Below, piece after piece: positions 18,541 through 27,987 of a stretch of DNA of 64,000 nucleotides. Under the pieces are notes generated by a model. It did no database searches, was not told where the DNA came from, and saw only the letters and a list, made by a program, of their open reading frames with translations. Position 1 is the stretch's first letter. The number at the start of each line of letters is the position of its first letter. The stretch lies in contig NZ_BCLE01000005.1 of NCBI RefSeq assembly GCF_001431045.1, positions 1 to 64,000 of the forward strand, read 5' to 3'. The translations under genes were made by a program, and so were the position numbers. This DNA is from Streptococcus orisasini (GTDB lineage: Bacteria > Bacillota > Bacilli > Lactobacillales > Streptococcaceae).

Positions 18541-18929
18541 GATAAGGTAAGCAAGCAGCAACTCAGTAAAAAGGTCAAGGCTGTCATACTGCCGGTTCCA
18601 TATTTCTCAAGCAGACTGCTACTAATAAAGAGATTAAAAACAGTAGCCAGGAGGGCTAGACTAGTCATCATCACCATGATAAGATCCTGTCTTCTTTTTG
18701 TCCAGCAGCTGGTAAGAATCTGTCCATAAGCCAAATAAAAATAGGCAAAAAACGACCAGGCAAAACAAAAAAAGAGATTGGCAGGTCTTAGCCAAAGCGG
18801 AAAGACGGTATAAAGCCCGCCAAAAAAGAAGCCACCCAAAGGAAGTCCCAACAAAATGAGAAAATGTAAGCCAGCCTGTATGATATAAAGACTGGAACAG
18901 AGACCCGCTAAAATCTTTATTAGTTTCAT
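18525..18929 (-). CDS. Hypothetical four-helix membrane protein
   Basis: Unrecognised 134-residue protein with four hydrophobic segments, starting MKLIKILAGLCSSLYIIQAG and ending in a basic KKSR tail. It is convergent with the preceding operon and shares the terminator region. No motif suggests a function. Confidence 0.6.
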   Translation of the reverse strand: MKLIKILAGLCSSLYIIQAGLHFLILLGLPLGGFFFGGLYTVFPLWLRPANLFFCFAWSFFAYFYLAYGQILTSCWTKRRQDLIMVMMTSLALLATVFNLFISSSLLEKYGTGSMTALTFLLSCCLLTLSKKSR

Positions 18930-19012
18930 AAGCTTACCTGTTCTATTTCACTATCACTTTTAATCGAAACAACACGAGACTAATGTTTCAGTAATTTCAA
19001 TTTCATAGGTTT

Positions 19013-19777
19013 TCATACTTTTCTGTATCGTCCTCTCCCTATAAACTCTATAACTCCCTTATCTCTAAGAATTTGCAATTGCTGGCGGATTTTGTCCTTT
19101 ATATGATTGTTATTAGGAAAAATTAATTTTAATTCACTCTCAAAACTGTACATTTTTTCAAGAGTAAACTCTTTTTCTTCTATTCTATCTATGCACCTAA
19201 GGATTTCTAAAAGCCATCCTCTAGCAGTAAGAGATTGTGTTCTTAGAAAGAGAGTTTTGCCAAATTCTTTTGAAACTAATTCAGGTTCTCTAATCTTACC
19301 ATTTTTAACAAGAAATATTTTTCCTTTTGATGGCACTTGTGATAAATTAATATTACAACCTACCCAACCTGCTCTTTTAGCGGTTGGTGCGAGAGGCTTT
19401 CTCTTGATAATAGCGCTTTTTGTTATAAATTGTTTTGGCAGTACTAGAAAATTTTGAACCTCATAAGTCTTTGAATAGGTCAAAAAGAAAAAATTGGGAT
19501 TATTATCAGCTTGGACTCGTTCAAGCATAGTTGTATAAGCACCATCAGTTATGATTGTTGAAAATTTAACCTGTTTACTTTTCAACTCAAATTCTTCTGA
19601 ACAATTCGGACAGAAAAAATCAGCCACAGGACGATTATTTTCAAAATGAGTCAAAGGCTTTTGACCACAATTTGGACAATAAGATTGCCTGTCGACTCAA
19701 TCTTCAGTTAGAATACGAGCCTTTTGACTATTATTGCTATAACCTTCAACTAAATCTAAATTGAATTGTAACTGCAT
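19013..19777 (-). pseudogene. dpnC: DpnI-type methyl-directed restriction endonuclease gene with in-frame TGA
   Basis: DpnI cuts GATC only when the adenine is methylated. The frame from ATG 19777 to the stop at 19013 encodes 254 codons, the DpnI length, with RILTED near the N terminus, two zinc-type pairs (CPNCG and CPNCSEEF), NHIKDKIRQQLQILRDKG and the C-terminal winged helix ending GRGRYRKV. Codon 27 is TGA (19697-19699) where DpnI has Trp, so full-length protein is not expected unless it is read through. Restart at an internal TTG (19654) would lose the first zinc pair. No dpnD-like gene follows. Confidence 0.85.
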
Positions 19778-19809
19778 AGAAAACCTCTAAATCTAAATAA
19801 TATAACTAA

Positions 19810-19917
19810 TTACCTTCCTGTATATATCCTTTTAAATTTTTCTGGTCGGTAGGCATGTAATGTTGGTAGCAACTGCCGTTTCCCACCCGTCCATTTTGTA
19901 AAGGGTTGTAAGGTCAT
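19810..19917 (-). pseudogene. N-terminal stub of a DpnM-type adenine methylase
   Basis: A 35-codon frame beginning MTLQPFTKWTGGKRQLLP. That segment is the N-terminal AdoMet-binding start of Dam/DpnM-type N6-adenine methylases. After about residue 20 the sequence departs from the family and ends at TAA. The rest of the methylase is absent; the DpnI-type gene begins 33 bases later. A cassette exchange or deletion at an RM locus is inferred. Confidence 0.75.
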
Positions 19918-19939
19918 TGATTATTTTCTCTCTCAATTT

Positions 19940-20815
19940 CTAGTTTAATCCCGTCTCTCTCAAAGCATCCACAAGTCTTGCAAAATCAGCAATCGTCAAG
20001 GCTTCGCCTCGGACACTAGGTAGTAGCTCTGCCATTTCCAAAGCCTGCTCGAGTTTTGCTTTCACCTCTTCTGACTTACCAAAACGGTTGGTCAAGTTGT
20101 TCCACAGGGTTTTCCGACGGTGCACAAAGCTGGCCTTGGCCACATCAAAAAGGAAATCCTCATCTTGAACCTCTACCAAAGGCTGGTCACGGCGCACCAT
20201 TTTGAGGATAGCGCTGTCCACATTCGGTGCTGGCACAAAGACAGTGCGAGGCACGATAAAGGCCACTTTCGCCGTCATGTAATACTGCACCGCAATAGAT
20301 AAGCTGCCGTAAGCCTTGGTATTTGGCTCAGCCGAAATGCGGTCTGCCACCTCTTTTTGCATCATGACCACAAACTCTTGGAAAGGAATCTTGCTCTCAA
20401 TCAAGTGCATCAAAATCGGTGTCGTGATGTAGTAAGGCAAGTTTGCGACCACCTTGATTGGCAGGTCAGGATTCTTAAAATTTTGAATCTGCGTCTGCAA
20501 ATCCGCTTTTAGAATATCCTGATTGACCACCTGCACATTGTCAAAATCCCGCAGGGTATCCGCCAAAATCGGAATGAGGCGCTCATCAATCTCAAAAGCC
20601 ATGACCTCAGCCGCTTTCTCCGCCAAAAACTCGGTCAAAGCCCCGATACCAGGCCCAATCTCAATGACATTGACCTTCTTATCAATCTCAGCTGTATCGA
20701 CAATCTTCTGTAAAATATTGGTGTCCGTCAAAAAGTTCTGACCGAATGATTTCTTAAAGGTGAATCCGTGACGCTCAAGTACTGCTTTCGTCACGCTATA
20801 ATCTGCAATTCTCAT
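19940..20815 (-). CDS. ksgA: 16S rRNA dimethyladenosine transferase
   Basis: Dimethylates two adjacent adenines near the 3' end of 16S r[29 protein letters not shown] (AdoMet loop) and [11 protein letters not shown] (catalytic NLPY) are present, followed by the helical C-terminal domain. The length of 291 residues is standard. It lies 12 bases after the HIT gene, with the methylase stub 22 bases downstream. Confidence 0.95.
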   Translation of the reverse strand: MRIADYSVTKAVLERHGFTFKKSFGQNFLTDTNILQKIVDTAEIDKKVNVIEIGPGIGALTEFLAEKAAEVMAFEIDERLIPILADTLRDFDNVQVVNQDILKADLQTQIQNFKNPDLPIKVVANLPYYITTPILMHLIESKIPFQEFVVMMQKEVADRISAEPNTKAYGSLSIAVQYYMTAKVAFIVPRTVFVPAPNVDSAILKMVRRDQPLVEVQDEDFLFDVAKASFVHRRKTLWNNLTNRFGKSEEVKAKLEQALEMAELLPSVRGEALTIADFARLVDALRETGLN

Positions 20816-20827
20816 GTGTGTTACTTT

Positions 20828-21280
20828 CTAGTTTTTAAATTCAGCTAAAAGCTGGTGTTTCATCTGCTCTAACTCACTGTCTGAAATTCGTTTTTCTTCA
20901 GCATACATTTCCTCAAAGGGAAGCCACCAAACGGGGCCTCTACCCTCTCGTCCGTAATTGCCTAAATCCCCTGATTTTCTCGGAAAAAGATGCCAATGTA
21001 AATGACTATCACCATTTCCCAAACTTTCAATATTCATTTTTTCTGCTGAAAAGGCTACACTAACAGCCTGTGACACATCCGCCATTTCAGACAGGTGCTT
21101 ATCACGGAAGTCCCTTGGTAAGTGATGCAACTCTGTTACATGCTCTTTGCAAAGAAAAAGAGTATAACCTTTAAAATGCTGATGATCACCGATAACCACA
21201 TAGCCCGTTTCTAATTCTTTAACAAAGTAAGGATTAGTATTTGATTTAATCAGTTCAATTCGTTCACAAATTAGGCACAT
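20828..21280 (-). CDS. HIT-family nucleotide hydrolase
   Basis: Histidine triad protein of 150 residues. DSHLHWHLFPR supplies the H-x-H-x-H catalytic triad near residues 92-98, preceded by a typical N-terminal CLICERI start. Members hydrolyse nucleoside phosphate conjugates such as Ap4A or AMP-lysine; the substrate cannot be set from sequence. It is upstream of and probably co-transcribed with ksgA. Confidence 0.88.
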   Translation of the reverse strand: MCLICERIELIKSNTNPYFVKELETGYVVIGDHQHFKGYTLFLCKEHVTELHHLPRDFRDKHLSEMADVSQAVSVAFSAEKMNIESLGNGDSHLHWHLFPRKSGDLGNYGREGRGPVWWLPFEEMYAEEKRISDSELEQMKHQLLAEFKN

Positions 21281-21388
21281 TTCTTTTCCCTGCTCTATTC
21301 CAAATCGTTTTCTAGCTCAACCTCTCTATTGTAGCATAATGCGGTTGAGTGCGGTAGCTTATCCATATCATTTTCCCCCACATTATCT

Positions 21389-21910
21389 TTACTTTTGGGC
21401 AGAATTGCGTTTACGATGATTTTCCAAACCAAATAGCAAAACCTGTAAGCCATAGTGAAGTACAAGCAACACTCCGACTATATTTTTAAGCAATAGGTTG
21501 ATAGGAAATTTTACACCAGACGCATCTGCTGCATAAGGCTCTTGAGGTAAAAGTAAAGCTAAGCTCCATAAAATTGTCTGTCCACCGACCAAAACTTGTA
21601 ATAATTTTTGTTGGGGAATCTTTCCTAAACAGAAAAAGATGAGACCGACCAGAGGAAAACCCACAAAGATAAGGGGCAGTCCAAAAGTAAAGGCTGATAC
21701 AAGCAGAATACCCTCACCATAAATGACAAAAATATTAAAAGCTGCCAATAATAAACTGATAACAAGAAAAGCGAACATCCCTGCCCTAATGAAAGGAGTA
21801 TGGTAAAAACGCTCTAACGGCTTCCATTTCTCAAAACGGTAGAGTAGCCATAAAATGGCGATTTGAACCAGATAAGGGATTACAATAAAACCAAACAAAG
21901 CAACTCCCAT
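21389..21910 (-). CDS. Hypothetical membrane protein
   Basis: Unrecognised 173-residue protein with about five transmembrane helices and a basic C-terminal tail (ENHRKRNSAQK). The first helix begins MGVALFGFIVIPYLVQIAIL. It is 16 bases after the DUF1697 gene, so likely in the same transcript. Confidence 0.65.
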   Translation of the reverse strand: MGVALFGFIVIPYLVQIAILWLLYRFEKWKPLERFYHTPFIRAGMFAFLVISLLLAAFNIFVIYGEGILLVSAFTFGLPLIFVGFPLVGLIFFCLGKIPQQKLLQVLVGGQTILWSLALLLPQEPYAADASGVKFPINLLLKNIVGVLLVLHYGLQVLLFGLENHRKRNSAQK

Positions 21911-21926
21911 CTCTATTTCCTCCTCT

Positions 21927-22451
21927 TTACATCTGCGACAGTCTCAACACAACTCCCAATTTTCTCATTGTAGCGGTAATGCCAAGCTGTTTCTCTAAAA
22001 AATTGGTATTCATTTTTTTCTTTTTAGCCTCTCTGGGCAGATACATATAGAGGCATTGGCTACCTGCATAAAGCTCCTCATCACCAAAATCTTGTGCTAG
22101 AAGCTCTGCTATTTTGCTTGAAGAAATGGTATCATTGGTGAAAACCAGATGAATACGGGAACTATCATAGCCCTCACCAAAAGGATTTTCCTGCGCAGCC
22201 TTTGCTAGTTGATCAGGGTTTTTGATAATGACGGATAAATTCGCCCCGATATTTTTTAAAATCGTATCGTAGACGAGATTTTTGACGTCTTTATCGGCTA
22301 AATCCGTCTCGCATACAATATTCCCACTCTGAATATAGGTTTCTACGGACTGCAAACCTGCTATCTCTAGAACTTCCCTAAGATAAGCCATCTTAGGAAT
22401 GCGATTTTGTCCTGTCGGCGTGACGCCGCGCAATAGAATAATTTTCTTCAT
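21927..22451 (-). CDS. DUF1697 family protein
   Basis: Cytoplasmic protein of 174 residues with the family's opening (ILLRGVTPTGQNRIPKMAYLREVLE), VQSGNIV-like core and the C-terminal ATMRKLGVVLRL close to its usual TTRNWNT segment. No enzymatic role is established for this family. It is 7 bases downstream of the GyrI-like gene. Confidence 0.8.
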   Translation of the reverse strand: MKKIILLRGVTPTGQNRIPKMAYLREVLEIAGLQSVETYIQSGNIVCETDLADKDVKNLVYDTILKNIGANLSVIIKNPDQLAKAAQENPFGEGYDSSRIHLVFTNDTISSSKIAELLAQDFGDEELYAGSQCLYMYLPREAKKKKMNTNFLEKQLGITATMRKLGVVLRLSQM

Positions 22452-22458
22452 GTATTCC

Positions 22459-23073
22459 CTACCTCACAGAGTACCTTAGTATGGTCTTTTGCTTGTCTTC
22501 AGCTGTTCTGTTGCGATTGCTTAGGTAGATTTCTCTGTGAAAATCGGCTGTTCGTGTAAGGTTGAGATCATTGGCAAGTTGCTCCATCAATGCAAAAGAC
22601 TTGGGTTCATCATCGTAGCTTCCCATATGTAAGATCTGAATAGCTTTGCCATCTTTTACTTCTTCAAAGCCTATCTCATCATACAAGTCATTAGGCTTTT
22701 TCTTTCTAACAGTCTCAAGCGCCTTGGTAAAATCCTTCTGCCTTATAAAATCAGGCTGTTTAATCATCAGTGTATAGGTCAGTTTGTTTTTATCAAATGC
22801 TGACTCATCACCATTTTCCCAAAGTCCCTCCAAAGGATAGACGGTAAAATCCGTCACTTCAGCATCGGACCTATCTTTCATATCTTTCTTATACTGCATC
22901 TTGATAGCATAGGCCAGCGCATATAGGGCGGATATCCTATCTGAAAAATCCGCTTCATTGGGATTACCTTTGCCTTTTATCAGGATAAACTGCTGTTTGG
23001 GTACTTCTACTACGACCGGTGTCTGCTTGACACCATAAAGAGCTTTTTCCTGTTTTCTCCATTCGTATTTCAT
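22459..23073 (-). CDS. GyrI-like small-molecule-binding domain protein
   Basis: Protein of 204 residues with the GyrI/SOUL-like opening PKQQFILIKGKGNPN and the closing pattern LHMGSYDDEPKSFALMEQL followed by YLSNRNRT, typical of stand-alone GyrI-like domains. Members bind or hydrolyse small hydrophobic compounds. It is followed by the DUF1697 and membrane protein genes, and a YafY/WYL-type regulator lies just upstream. Confidence 0.8.
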   Translation of the reverse strand: MKYEWRKQEKALYGVKQTPVVVEVPKQQFILIKGKGNPNEADFSDRISALYALAYAIKMQYKKDMKDRSDAEVTDFTVYPLEGLWENGDESAFDKNKLTYTLMIKQPDFIRQKDFTKALETVRKKKPNDLYDEIGFEEVKDGKAIQILHMGSYDDEPKSFALMEQLANDLNLTRTADFHREIYLSNRNRTAEDKQKTILRYSVR

Positions 23074-23133
23074 GATTTAGTCCTCCTGTATTTTGATAAC
23101 TCTATTATACAGAAAGATACTTGACACCATTTG

Positions 23134-24030
23134 TCAGGTTATATATTTTTTTGCCATTTTATGAGTCATTTCTCTCATTTGCTTTCGAACATCCTCTGGT
23201 TCTAAAACTTCTACCGCATCTCCAAATGAAAGAATATAGCGATAAAGGTTGTCATCATTAGGCAGTTCTATCTCAGCATAGAGATTGCCCTCTTTATCTT
23301 CTACAGCATTTTCTGCCATTTCATCGTAGACCCTAAATGCTGCTGTTTTATCAAATTTCATTTTGATTGCTACTGTATCTTCAGTCTTTACTTCCCTTGG
23401 CAAAACAATACTATCAAATTGATTGTCAAAGCTATCCGGACATGTTTCAAAGGCTTTGATACGAGACAGTTTAAAATACCTGAAATCATTCCTGAGTAAA
23501 CAAAAACCATAGACATACCAATCCCAGCTTTTAAATAAAAGTCTGACGGGTTTTACTTCTCTATAGGTTTCTTCTTTACTGCTGGAAAAATATCGGAATC
23601 TCACAATATTTTTATTGATAATAGCCGACTTTATGTCTCTAAATAATGCATCGGCTTTATTCCCCTGCCAGCTGTCAAAATCGACCTCTATCCAATTGGT
23701 ATTTTTCATTTTAAAAAGGGCCGACAGCTTTGTCAGAAGCTCATTCTCATACTCTTTACTCGTTTCCTCCAGCCCTTTCAAGGCGATTAAAATCTGCTCT
23801 TGTTCCTCCCCAGAGAGAAGGGACTTCCTCAATACAAAGTCATCAGAAATTTCGATACCGCCACCCTTGCCTTGAGTCGCATAAATCGGAATTCCTGCAC
23901 TGCTGATAACATCGATATCTCGGTATATAGTCCTGACCGACACTTCATATTTCTCAGCCAATTCATTAGCCGTTACTTTGCCCTTCTCTAGGACGTAATA
24001 TAGAATTTTAAACAGTCTATTATTTTTCAT
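23134..24030 (-). CDS. YafY-type HTH and WYL domain regulator
   Basis: Transcriptional regulator of 298 residues. It has an N-terminal winged helix-turn-helix (TANELAEKYEVSVRTIYRDIDVISSAGIP) and a middle WYL domain (about 135-215, IVRFRYFSS and WDWYVYGFCLLRNDFRYFKLSRI) followed by a WCX-type C-terminal region. It is 60 bases upstream of the GyrI-like gene and may control that unit. Confidence 0.85.
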   Translation of the reverse strand: MKNNRLFKILYYVLEKGKVTANELAEKYEVSVRTIYRDIDVISSAGIPIYATQGKGGGIEISDDFVLRKSLLSGEEQEQILIALKGLEETSKEYENELLTKLSALFKMKNTNWIEVDFDSWQGNKADALFRDIKSAIINKNIVRFRYFSSSKEETYREVKPVRLLFKSWDWYVYGFCLLRNDFRYFKLSRIKAFETCPDSFDNQFDSIVLPREVKTEDTVAIKMKFDKTAAFRVYDEMAENAVEDKEGNLYAEIELPNDDNLYRYILSFGDAVEVLEPEDVRKQMREMTHKMAKKYIT

Positions 24031-24093
24031 AAATCAATTGCTCCTACAAATAGGACAGCACAAGCCTGACAGAGATTGTCTGGTTAGAAATTC

Positions 24094-24189
24094 TCACTCA
24101 ACAAAGTCTTCAAAACCCTCTGCAAACTTACTTGGGAAAAATTCCGTAACCTCATATTCTGCAATAGCGTTGACATTGAACGGCTCTTC
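24094..24189 (-). pseudogene. C-terminal remnant, possibly of a YciI-type protein
   Basis: Thirty-one codons read EEPFNVNAIAEYEVTEFFPS followed by KFAEGFEDFVE and a stop, but a TAG immediately precedes them and no start or RBS fits. The wording resembles the C-terminal end of a small YciI-family protein. Identification is tentative; the point is that protein-like sequence survives without the rest of its gene. Confidence 0.45.
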
Positions 24190-24212
24190 CTAGATTACTC
24201 TCGCATTAGGTT

Positions 24213-24659
24213 TTAAGTATCAATCCTGACAATATCCGTCAGCGCCTTATTGCGGTAAACCAAATCTTCTCTAACGGTAAAGCCGCACTTTTCCCAGAAG
24301 CCATTGCCGGCTTTATTGCGGTCAAAAACAACCAAGGCCACCTTGCGAATCCCTTCTTGCTGAAGCGCAGCAAGTCCATGGTCAACCAGCTGTCGGCCAA
24401 TTCCGCCATGTCTGAAATCTGGGTTAACCGCCGTGTGGTAAATATAACCGCGTCTGCCATCATGACCTGCCAAAAGAACACCAACCACCACAGTATCCTC
24501 AACAGCTACTAAACAGGTTGTCGGATTGCGCTTGAGAAAAGCAGCAATTCCCTCTCTTGAATCATCCAGATTATTAAGCCCCATGCCCTTACAGGACAGC
24601 CAAAGCTGATAAACTGCATCATAATCTTCAATCACCATCGGTCTGATCATAGCTTTCAT
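24213..24659 (-). CDS. GNAT-family N-acetyltransferase
   Basis: Acetyltransferase of 148 residues with the acetyl-CoA pyrophosphate loop HGGIGRQLVDHGLAAL (consensus R/Q-x-x-G-x-G/A) near residue 84, YHTAVNPDFR before it and VFDRNKAGNGFWEKCGF near the end. It resembles the YpeA-type branch. Substrate unknown. The start MKAMIRPMVIED follows AAGGAGTATGAAAGCT-type sequence, so ATG 24653 is an alternative. Confidence 0.85.
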   Translation of the reverse strand: MKAMIRPMVIEDYDAVYQLWLSCKGMGLNNLDDSREGIAAFLKRNPTTCLVAVEDTVVVGVLLAGHDGRRGYIYHTAVNPDFRHGGIGRQLVDHGLAALQQEGIRKVALVVFDRNKAGNGFWEKCGFTVREDLVYRNKALTDIVRIDT

Positions 24660-24718
24660 ACTCCTTCATCACTTCAACACCGTGCCACAGATAAGCCTTG
24701 GTACAGAGATGGTTACTC

Positions 24719-25090
24719 CTATTCAATGATTAAAGCGACAGTATCACCTTCAACTTTATTGTAAACATGCTTACCAATAATTGATCGCAATTGCTTGATG
24801 TCTTCAAGATCTGGACTGGCAAATTCTAAATATGCTTTTTCTGAATCTTGATGACTAATGTCAGGATAAAAATCATTTATGTAACAATAAAATTTATCAA
24901 GAATATCTTCAAGAGGATATTGTGAGACCAAACCTTTTTCACCCTCTTCAAATTCAGGTTCTTGGATAAACGATAATGATGTTAGATATACTATTTCATC
25001 ATCTTCTTGAATAGAATAAATCCCCTCTTGAACCAATTGATAAACAGGGTCAGTATATTTTTTGGCTTGATATGATTCTATTTGTTTCAT
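24719..25090 (-). CDS. Hypothetical acidic protein
   Basis: Unrecognised 123-residue soluble protein, rich in Glu/Asp, starting MKQIESYQAKKYTDPVYQL. There is no signal or membrane segment. It overlaps the rnmV stop by 4 bases (ATGA), so it is probably translated from the same message. The size and acidity are reminiscent of immunity-type proteins, but no motif supports that. Confidence 0.6.
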   Translation of the reverse strand: MKQIESYQAKKYTDPVYQLVQEGIYSIQEDDEIVYLTSLSFIQEPEFEEGEKGLVSQYPLEDILDKFYCYINDFYPDISHQDSEKAYLEFASPDLEDIKQLRSIIGKHVYNKVEGDTVALIIE

Positions 25091-25653
25091 TGATACTCCT
25101 CCATTGCTTCTTCAACTTCCGCCAAGGTCACGCCGAAGAGTTCCAAGCGTTTGAGCAGCTGTTTGCCGTTGGTATAGCCGATGCGCAGTTTCTCTCCCAG
25201 ATATTCCCGGCGCTTACGGCTGTCTGCTCCCATGAGGAGACCTAGGCGCATAAGGTCGGATTTGGTAATATCAAAATGGTTTTCGTCATCATAACTGCCA
25301 AGCACTCCTGCCAGAGCCTTTTGCAAATCCTCAAAAGAGGCATGTTCAACACCGAGCGAGCGCCCCTTGGTTTTTGATTTAGGGACTGCTTCGCCACGAT
25401 TGAGAAAAGCATGCTTGGCTGTTGGTACGGCTTCCATGATGATTTTGCGAATGCGCTCACCATTGTAGTCTGGGTCCGTAAAGACGATGACCCCGCGCAA
25501 ATTGTTGAGTTTTTCAATGCGCTCAAGATCATCATCAGTAATGGCAGAACCTCGGGTTTCGTAGGTATCGACATCGTAAAACCGATGTAGATTTGCGGTA
25601 TCGTCCTTGCCTTCGACGACGAGGACTTCTTGTATTTTGATTTTATTTTCCAT
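25087..25653 (-). CDS. rnmV: Ribonuclease M5
   Basis: Matures the ends of 5S rRNA. The Toprim domain has VLVVEGKDD and VIVFTDPDYNGERIRK with the catalytic acidic residues, followed by the C-terminal YTNGKQLLKRLELFGVTLAEVEEA. The start at 25653 (MENKIKIQEV) gives 188 residues, the family size; upstream codons are poor in RBS and conservation. It follows tatD by about 150 bases, a common pairing. Confidence 0.92.
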   Translation of the reverse strand: MENKIKIQEVLVVEGKDDTANLHRFYDVDTYETRGSAITDDDLERIEKLNNLRGVIVFTDPDYNGERIRKIIMEAVPTAKHAFLNRGEAVPKSKTKGRSLGVEHASFEDLQKALAGVLGSYDDENHFDITKSDLMRLGLLMGADSRKRREYLGEKLRIGYTNGKQLLKRLELFGVTLAEVEEAMEEYQ

Positions 25654-25799
25654 AGTTTTCTTTTCGATAGTTTCCTCAGGTGATGGGGACGTAAGCGACC
25701 ACCTACGGCGTTTCATTACTTATTTTTGAGCCTAAAGTATCAAAAATCCCTCGTCACGGCGAAAACTATCGGACTAAGCGACCTATGGTCGCTATTTTT

Positions 25800-26576
25800 C
25801 TAATCTCCCAATCCAAATACTTTCATGGCATTCTGATAAGTAGCGTCAGCGACTTCTTCCGCAGTCAGGCTGCGCAGTTCTGCGATTTTGTCGACAACAT
25901 AGCGAGTGTAGCCGGTGCGGTTTTCACGGCCGCGTTTGGGAACTGGAGCGAGGTAAGGAGCGTCAGTCTCAACTAAAATTTTGTCCAATGGCAAAGCTGC
26001 AGCTGCTTCCTGCACATCCAGAGCCTTCTTAAAAGTGACCACACCCGAGAAAGAAATCATCATGCCAAGGTCGACGAACTTCTGCGCCATTTCAAGTGAT
26101 CCTGAGTAAGAATGCATAATGCCGCCGCGAGGACCTACACCAGCCTCCTTGATGACTTCGTAGGTATCTTCGAGAGCGTCACGGGTATGAACAACGAAGG
26201 GCAGATCATGGTCTTTAGACAGCTGAATCTGACGCTTAAAAACGTCAATTTGAACCTCTTTTGGATCTTCCATCCAGTGATAATCAAGGCCAATCTCACC
26301 CAGGGCAACTACCTTGGAGTCATGCAAGTGGCTGACAATCATGTCCTCCACTTCCTGCCTGTAAGAACCTGCTTCTGTCGGATGCCAGCCGATGGTCGCG
26401 TAAATTTCAGGGTATTGCTCAGTCAATTCAAGAGCACGCTTGATGGTTGCTTGATCAAAACCAACGACATTGTGACACGTCACACCAAGTTCTTTGGCAA
26501 GTGCCAGCTCCTCATCCTCACGACCAGCGAAATCGTCGATGTTTAGATGCGTATGGGTATCAAATATTTGTAGCAT
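25800..26576 (-). CDS. tatD: TatD-family metal-dependent deoxyribonuclease
   Basis: TIM-barrel hydrolase. The metal ligands appear in FDTHTHLN, GEIGLDYHW, VVHTRDA, IMHSYSG and VETDAPYLAP. The length of 258 residues is normal. Family members have 3'-5' DNA exonuclease activity. It sits upstream of rnmV and ksgA, the conserved streptococcal order. Confidence 0.93.
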   Translation of the reverse strand: MLQIFDTHTHLNIDDFAGREDEELALAKELGVTCHNVVGFDQATIKRALELTEQYPEIYATIGWHPTEAGSYRQEVEDMIVSHLHDSKVVALGEIGLDYHWMEDPKEVQIDVFKRQIQLSKDHDLPFVVHTRDALEDTYEVIKEAGVGPRGGIMHSYSGSLEMAQKFVDLGMMISFSGVVTFKKALDVQEAAAALPLDKILVETDAPYLAPVPKRGRENRTGYTRYVVDKIAELRSLTAEEVADATYQNAMKVFGLGD

Positions 26577-26664
26577 TCTTTTTTTATATTTCCTCTTACT
26601 TTCTTAAATAAAATCTGAGATCTCTGTGCTTCCTTTTACAAAATCACTCTAATGTCACATCATT

Positions 26665-27987
26665 TTAGTCTATTTCTAATAAATAGACGGTGTCTGGTGT
26701 TATCGTACTTTTTTCTGTATAAAGTATCCAATCTGTTAAGTCGGATAAGCTATAATCTCCTTCGTCACCTTCATGTAAATGAGAAATATCATAGGGTTCT
26801 TGTGTTAATACCGCTCTGAATTTACTGCCATTTATTTCCAAAAGCCGGAACCAAATGTGTTCCAAATCATCGGTCGTTTCTCCATTATCAACCTTAAGCC
26901 CTAATTTCAAAAGGACATCATAATATTCTGAGTGACTTTTCAACTTACGAATGCCTTTTTCTAAATAGGTGAATCTTTCTCGTGCTAAGTCTCTCATTCG
27001 ACTAGACTCTTCTTTACTGCGATAAAAAATAGGATTATCAGCCAGCAAATCATTTATCTCAGCCACTTTACTTATTTTCTTATGCTTATAATTTTCTTCA
27101 TTTGTATAAAAGAAAATAAGAGATGTCTCTGCATTATGACTATCTTTACGATCCTCCAGTGTCCCCAGCCCTGTATTGTTATAATGTCTGATTCCTTCAG
27201 GCCAAGGTAAATAGGTGGCAACGATAGGAGCACCATTGTTGAGCTGACCAAGCACCAGCCCATAATCATCTTCACTAAGTGTTTCTCCTTCAAGCAGCCT
27301 GTCTGAAAAAGTCGCAATGACTTCATGGTGATTAGCATAATTTTCTTGATCTGAATCCAGAATCTCCAATTCTGTAAGACCAAATCGAGCTAGTCCATGA
27401 GTATGCAGCCATACTTTATCCTCATTATCATCAATCACTGCTTGTACACTATACAAGTCTCTTAAGGAAGGCAGAGCCTTTGCTTCTATGGTTAATCTAA
27501 CCCAATTAGCATTTAATATTTTCTCAGCACTTTCATCCAAAAAGGCGATACTGTTTGGCAACATAGCTGACAGAATTTCCAGCTGCATTTTATAGGTTTC
27601 CTGGGGTTTATCATCAACTTTTAAAAATAAAGTCAGACCTTTTCCCCTATCTTTCAGATCCAGAATTTCCTTTTCTGAAAAAAACTGCATTTGAAAGGGG
27701 AGATAATTGCTAATTTGGAAATCAGAATAATAAAAACCCGCTTCAAAAAGTCTACCTTTGTATTCAAATTTAAGACTGCCAGCTCTCTCGTGTTCTTCAT
27801 CAGGCCATTCATAATGTTTTAAAGACAAGTGACTGATTTGAGCTACTCGCTCCAGCATAGCCTGATCAAACATCACCTTGTTTTCATCTTCAGGTATGCC
27901 AACAAGATACGAAAATTCTTCCCAGTAAGCTAGAGGCTGCTTTTCTAAATTTTTAAGGTCATCGCTCTTTTGCTTAAAAAACCACAT
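26665..27987 (-). CDS. DUF4026/DUF2314-type hypothetical protein
   Basis: Soluble 440-residue protein starting MWFFKQKSDDLKN. Its layout, an alpha/beta N-terminal half followed by a C-terminal FRLLEINGSKFRAVLTQEPYD-type segment, resembles DUF4026 proteins with a DUF2314 end. No function is known. RBS AAGGGGGCCTGTA. Monocistronic, with an extended -10 promoter (TGTTATAAT, -10 at 28056-28061). Confidence 0.7.
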   Translation of the reverse strand: MWFFKQKSDDLKNLEKQPLAYWEEFSYLVGIPEDENKVMFDQAMLERVAQISHLSLKHYEWPDEEHERAGSLKFEYKGRLFEAGFYYSDFQISNYLPFQMQFFSEKEILDLKDRGKGLTLFLKVDDKPQETYKMQLEILSAMLPNSIAFLDESAEKILNANWVRLTIEAKALPSLRDLYSVQAVIDDNEDKVWLHTHGLARFGLTELEILDSDQENYANHHEVIATFSDRLLEGETLSEDDYGLVLGQLNNGAPIVATYLPWPEGIRHYNNTGLGTLEDRKDSHNAETSLIFFYTNEENYKHKKISKVAEINDLLADNPIFYRSKEESSRMRDLARERFTYLEKGIRKLKSHSEYYDVLLKLGLKVDNGETTDDLEHIWFRLLEINGSKFRAVLTQEPYDISHLHEGDEGDYSLSDLTDWILYTEKSTITPDTVYLLEID

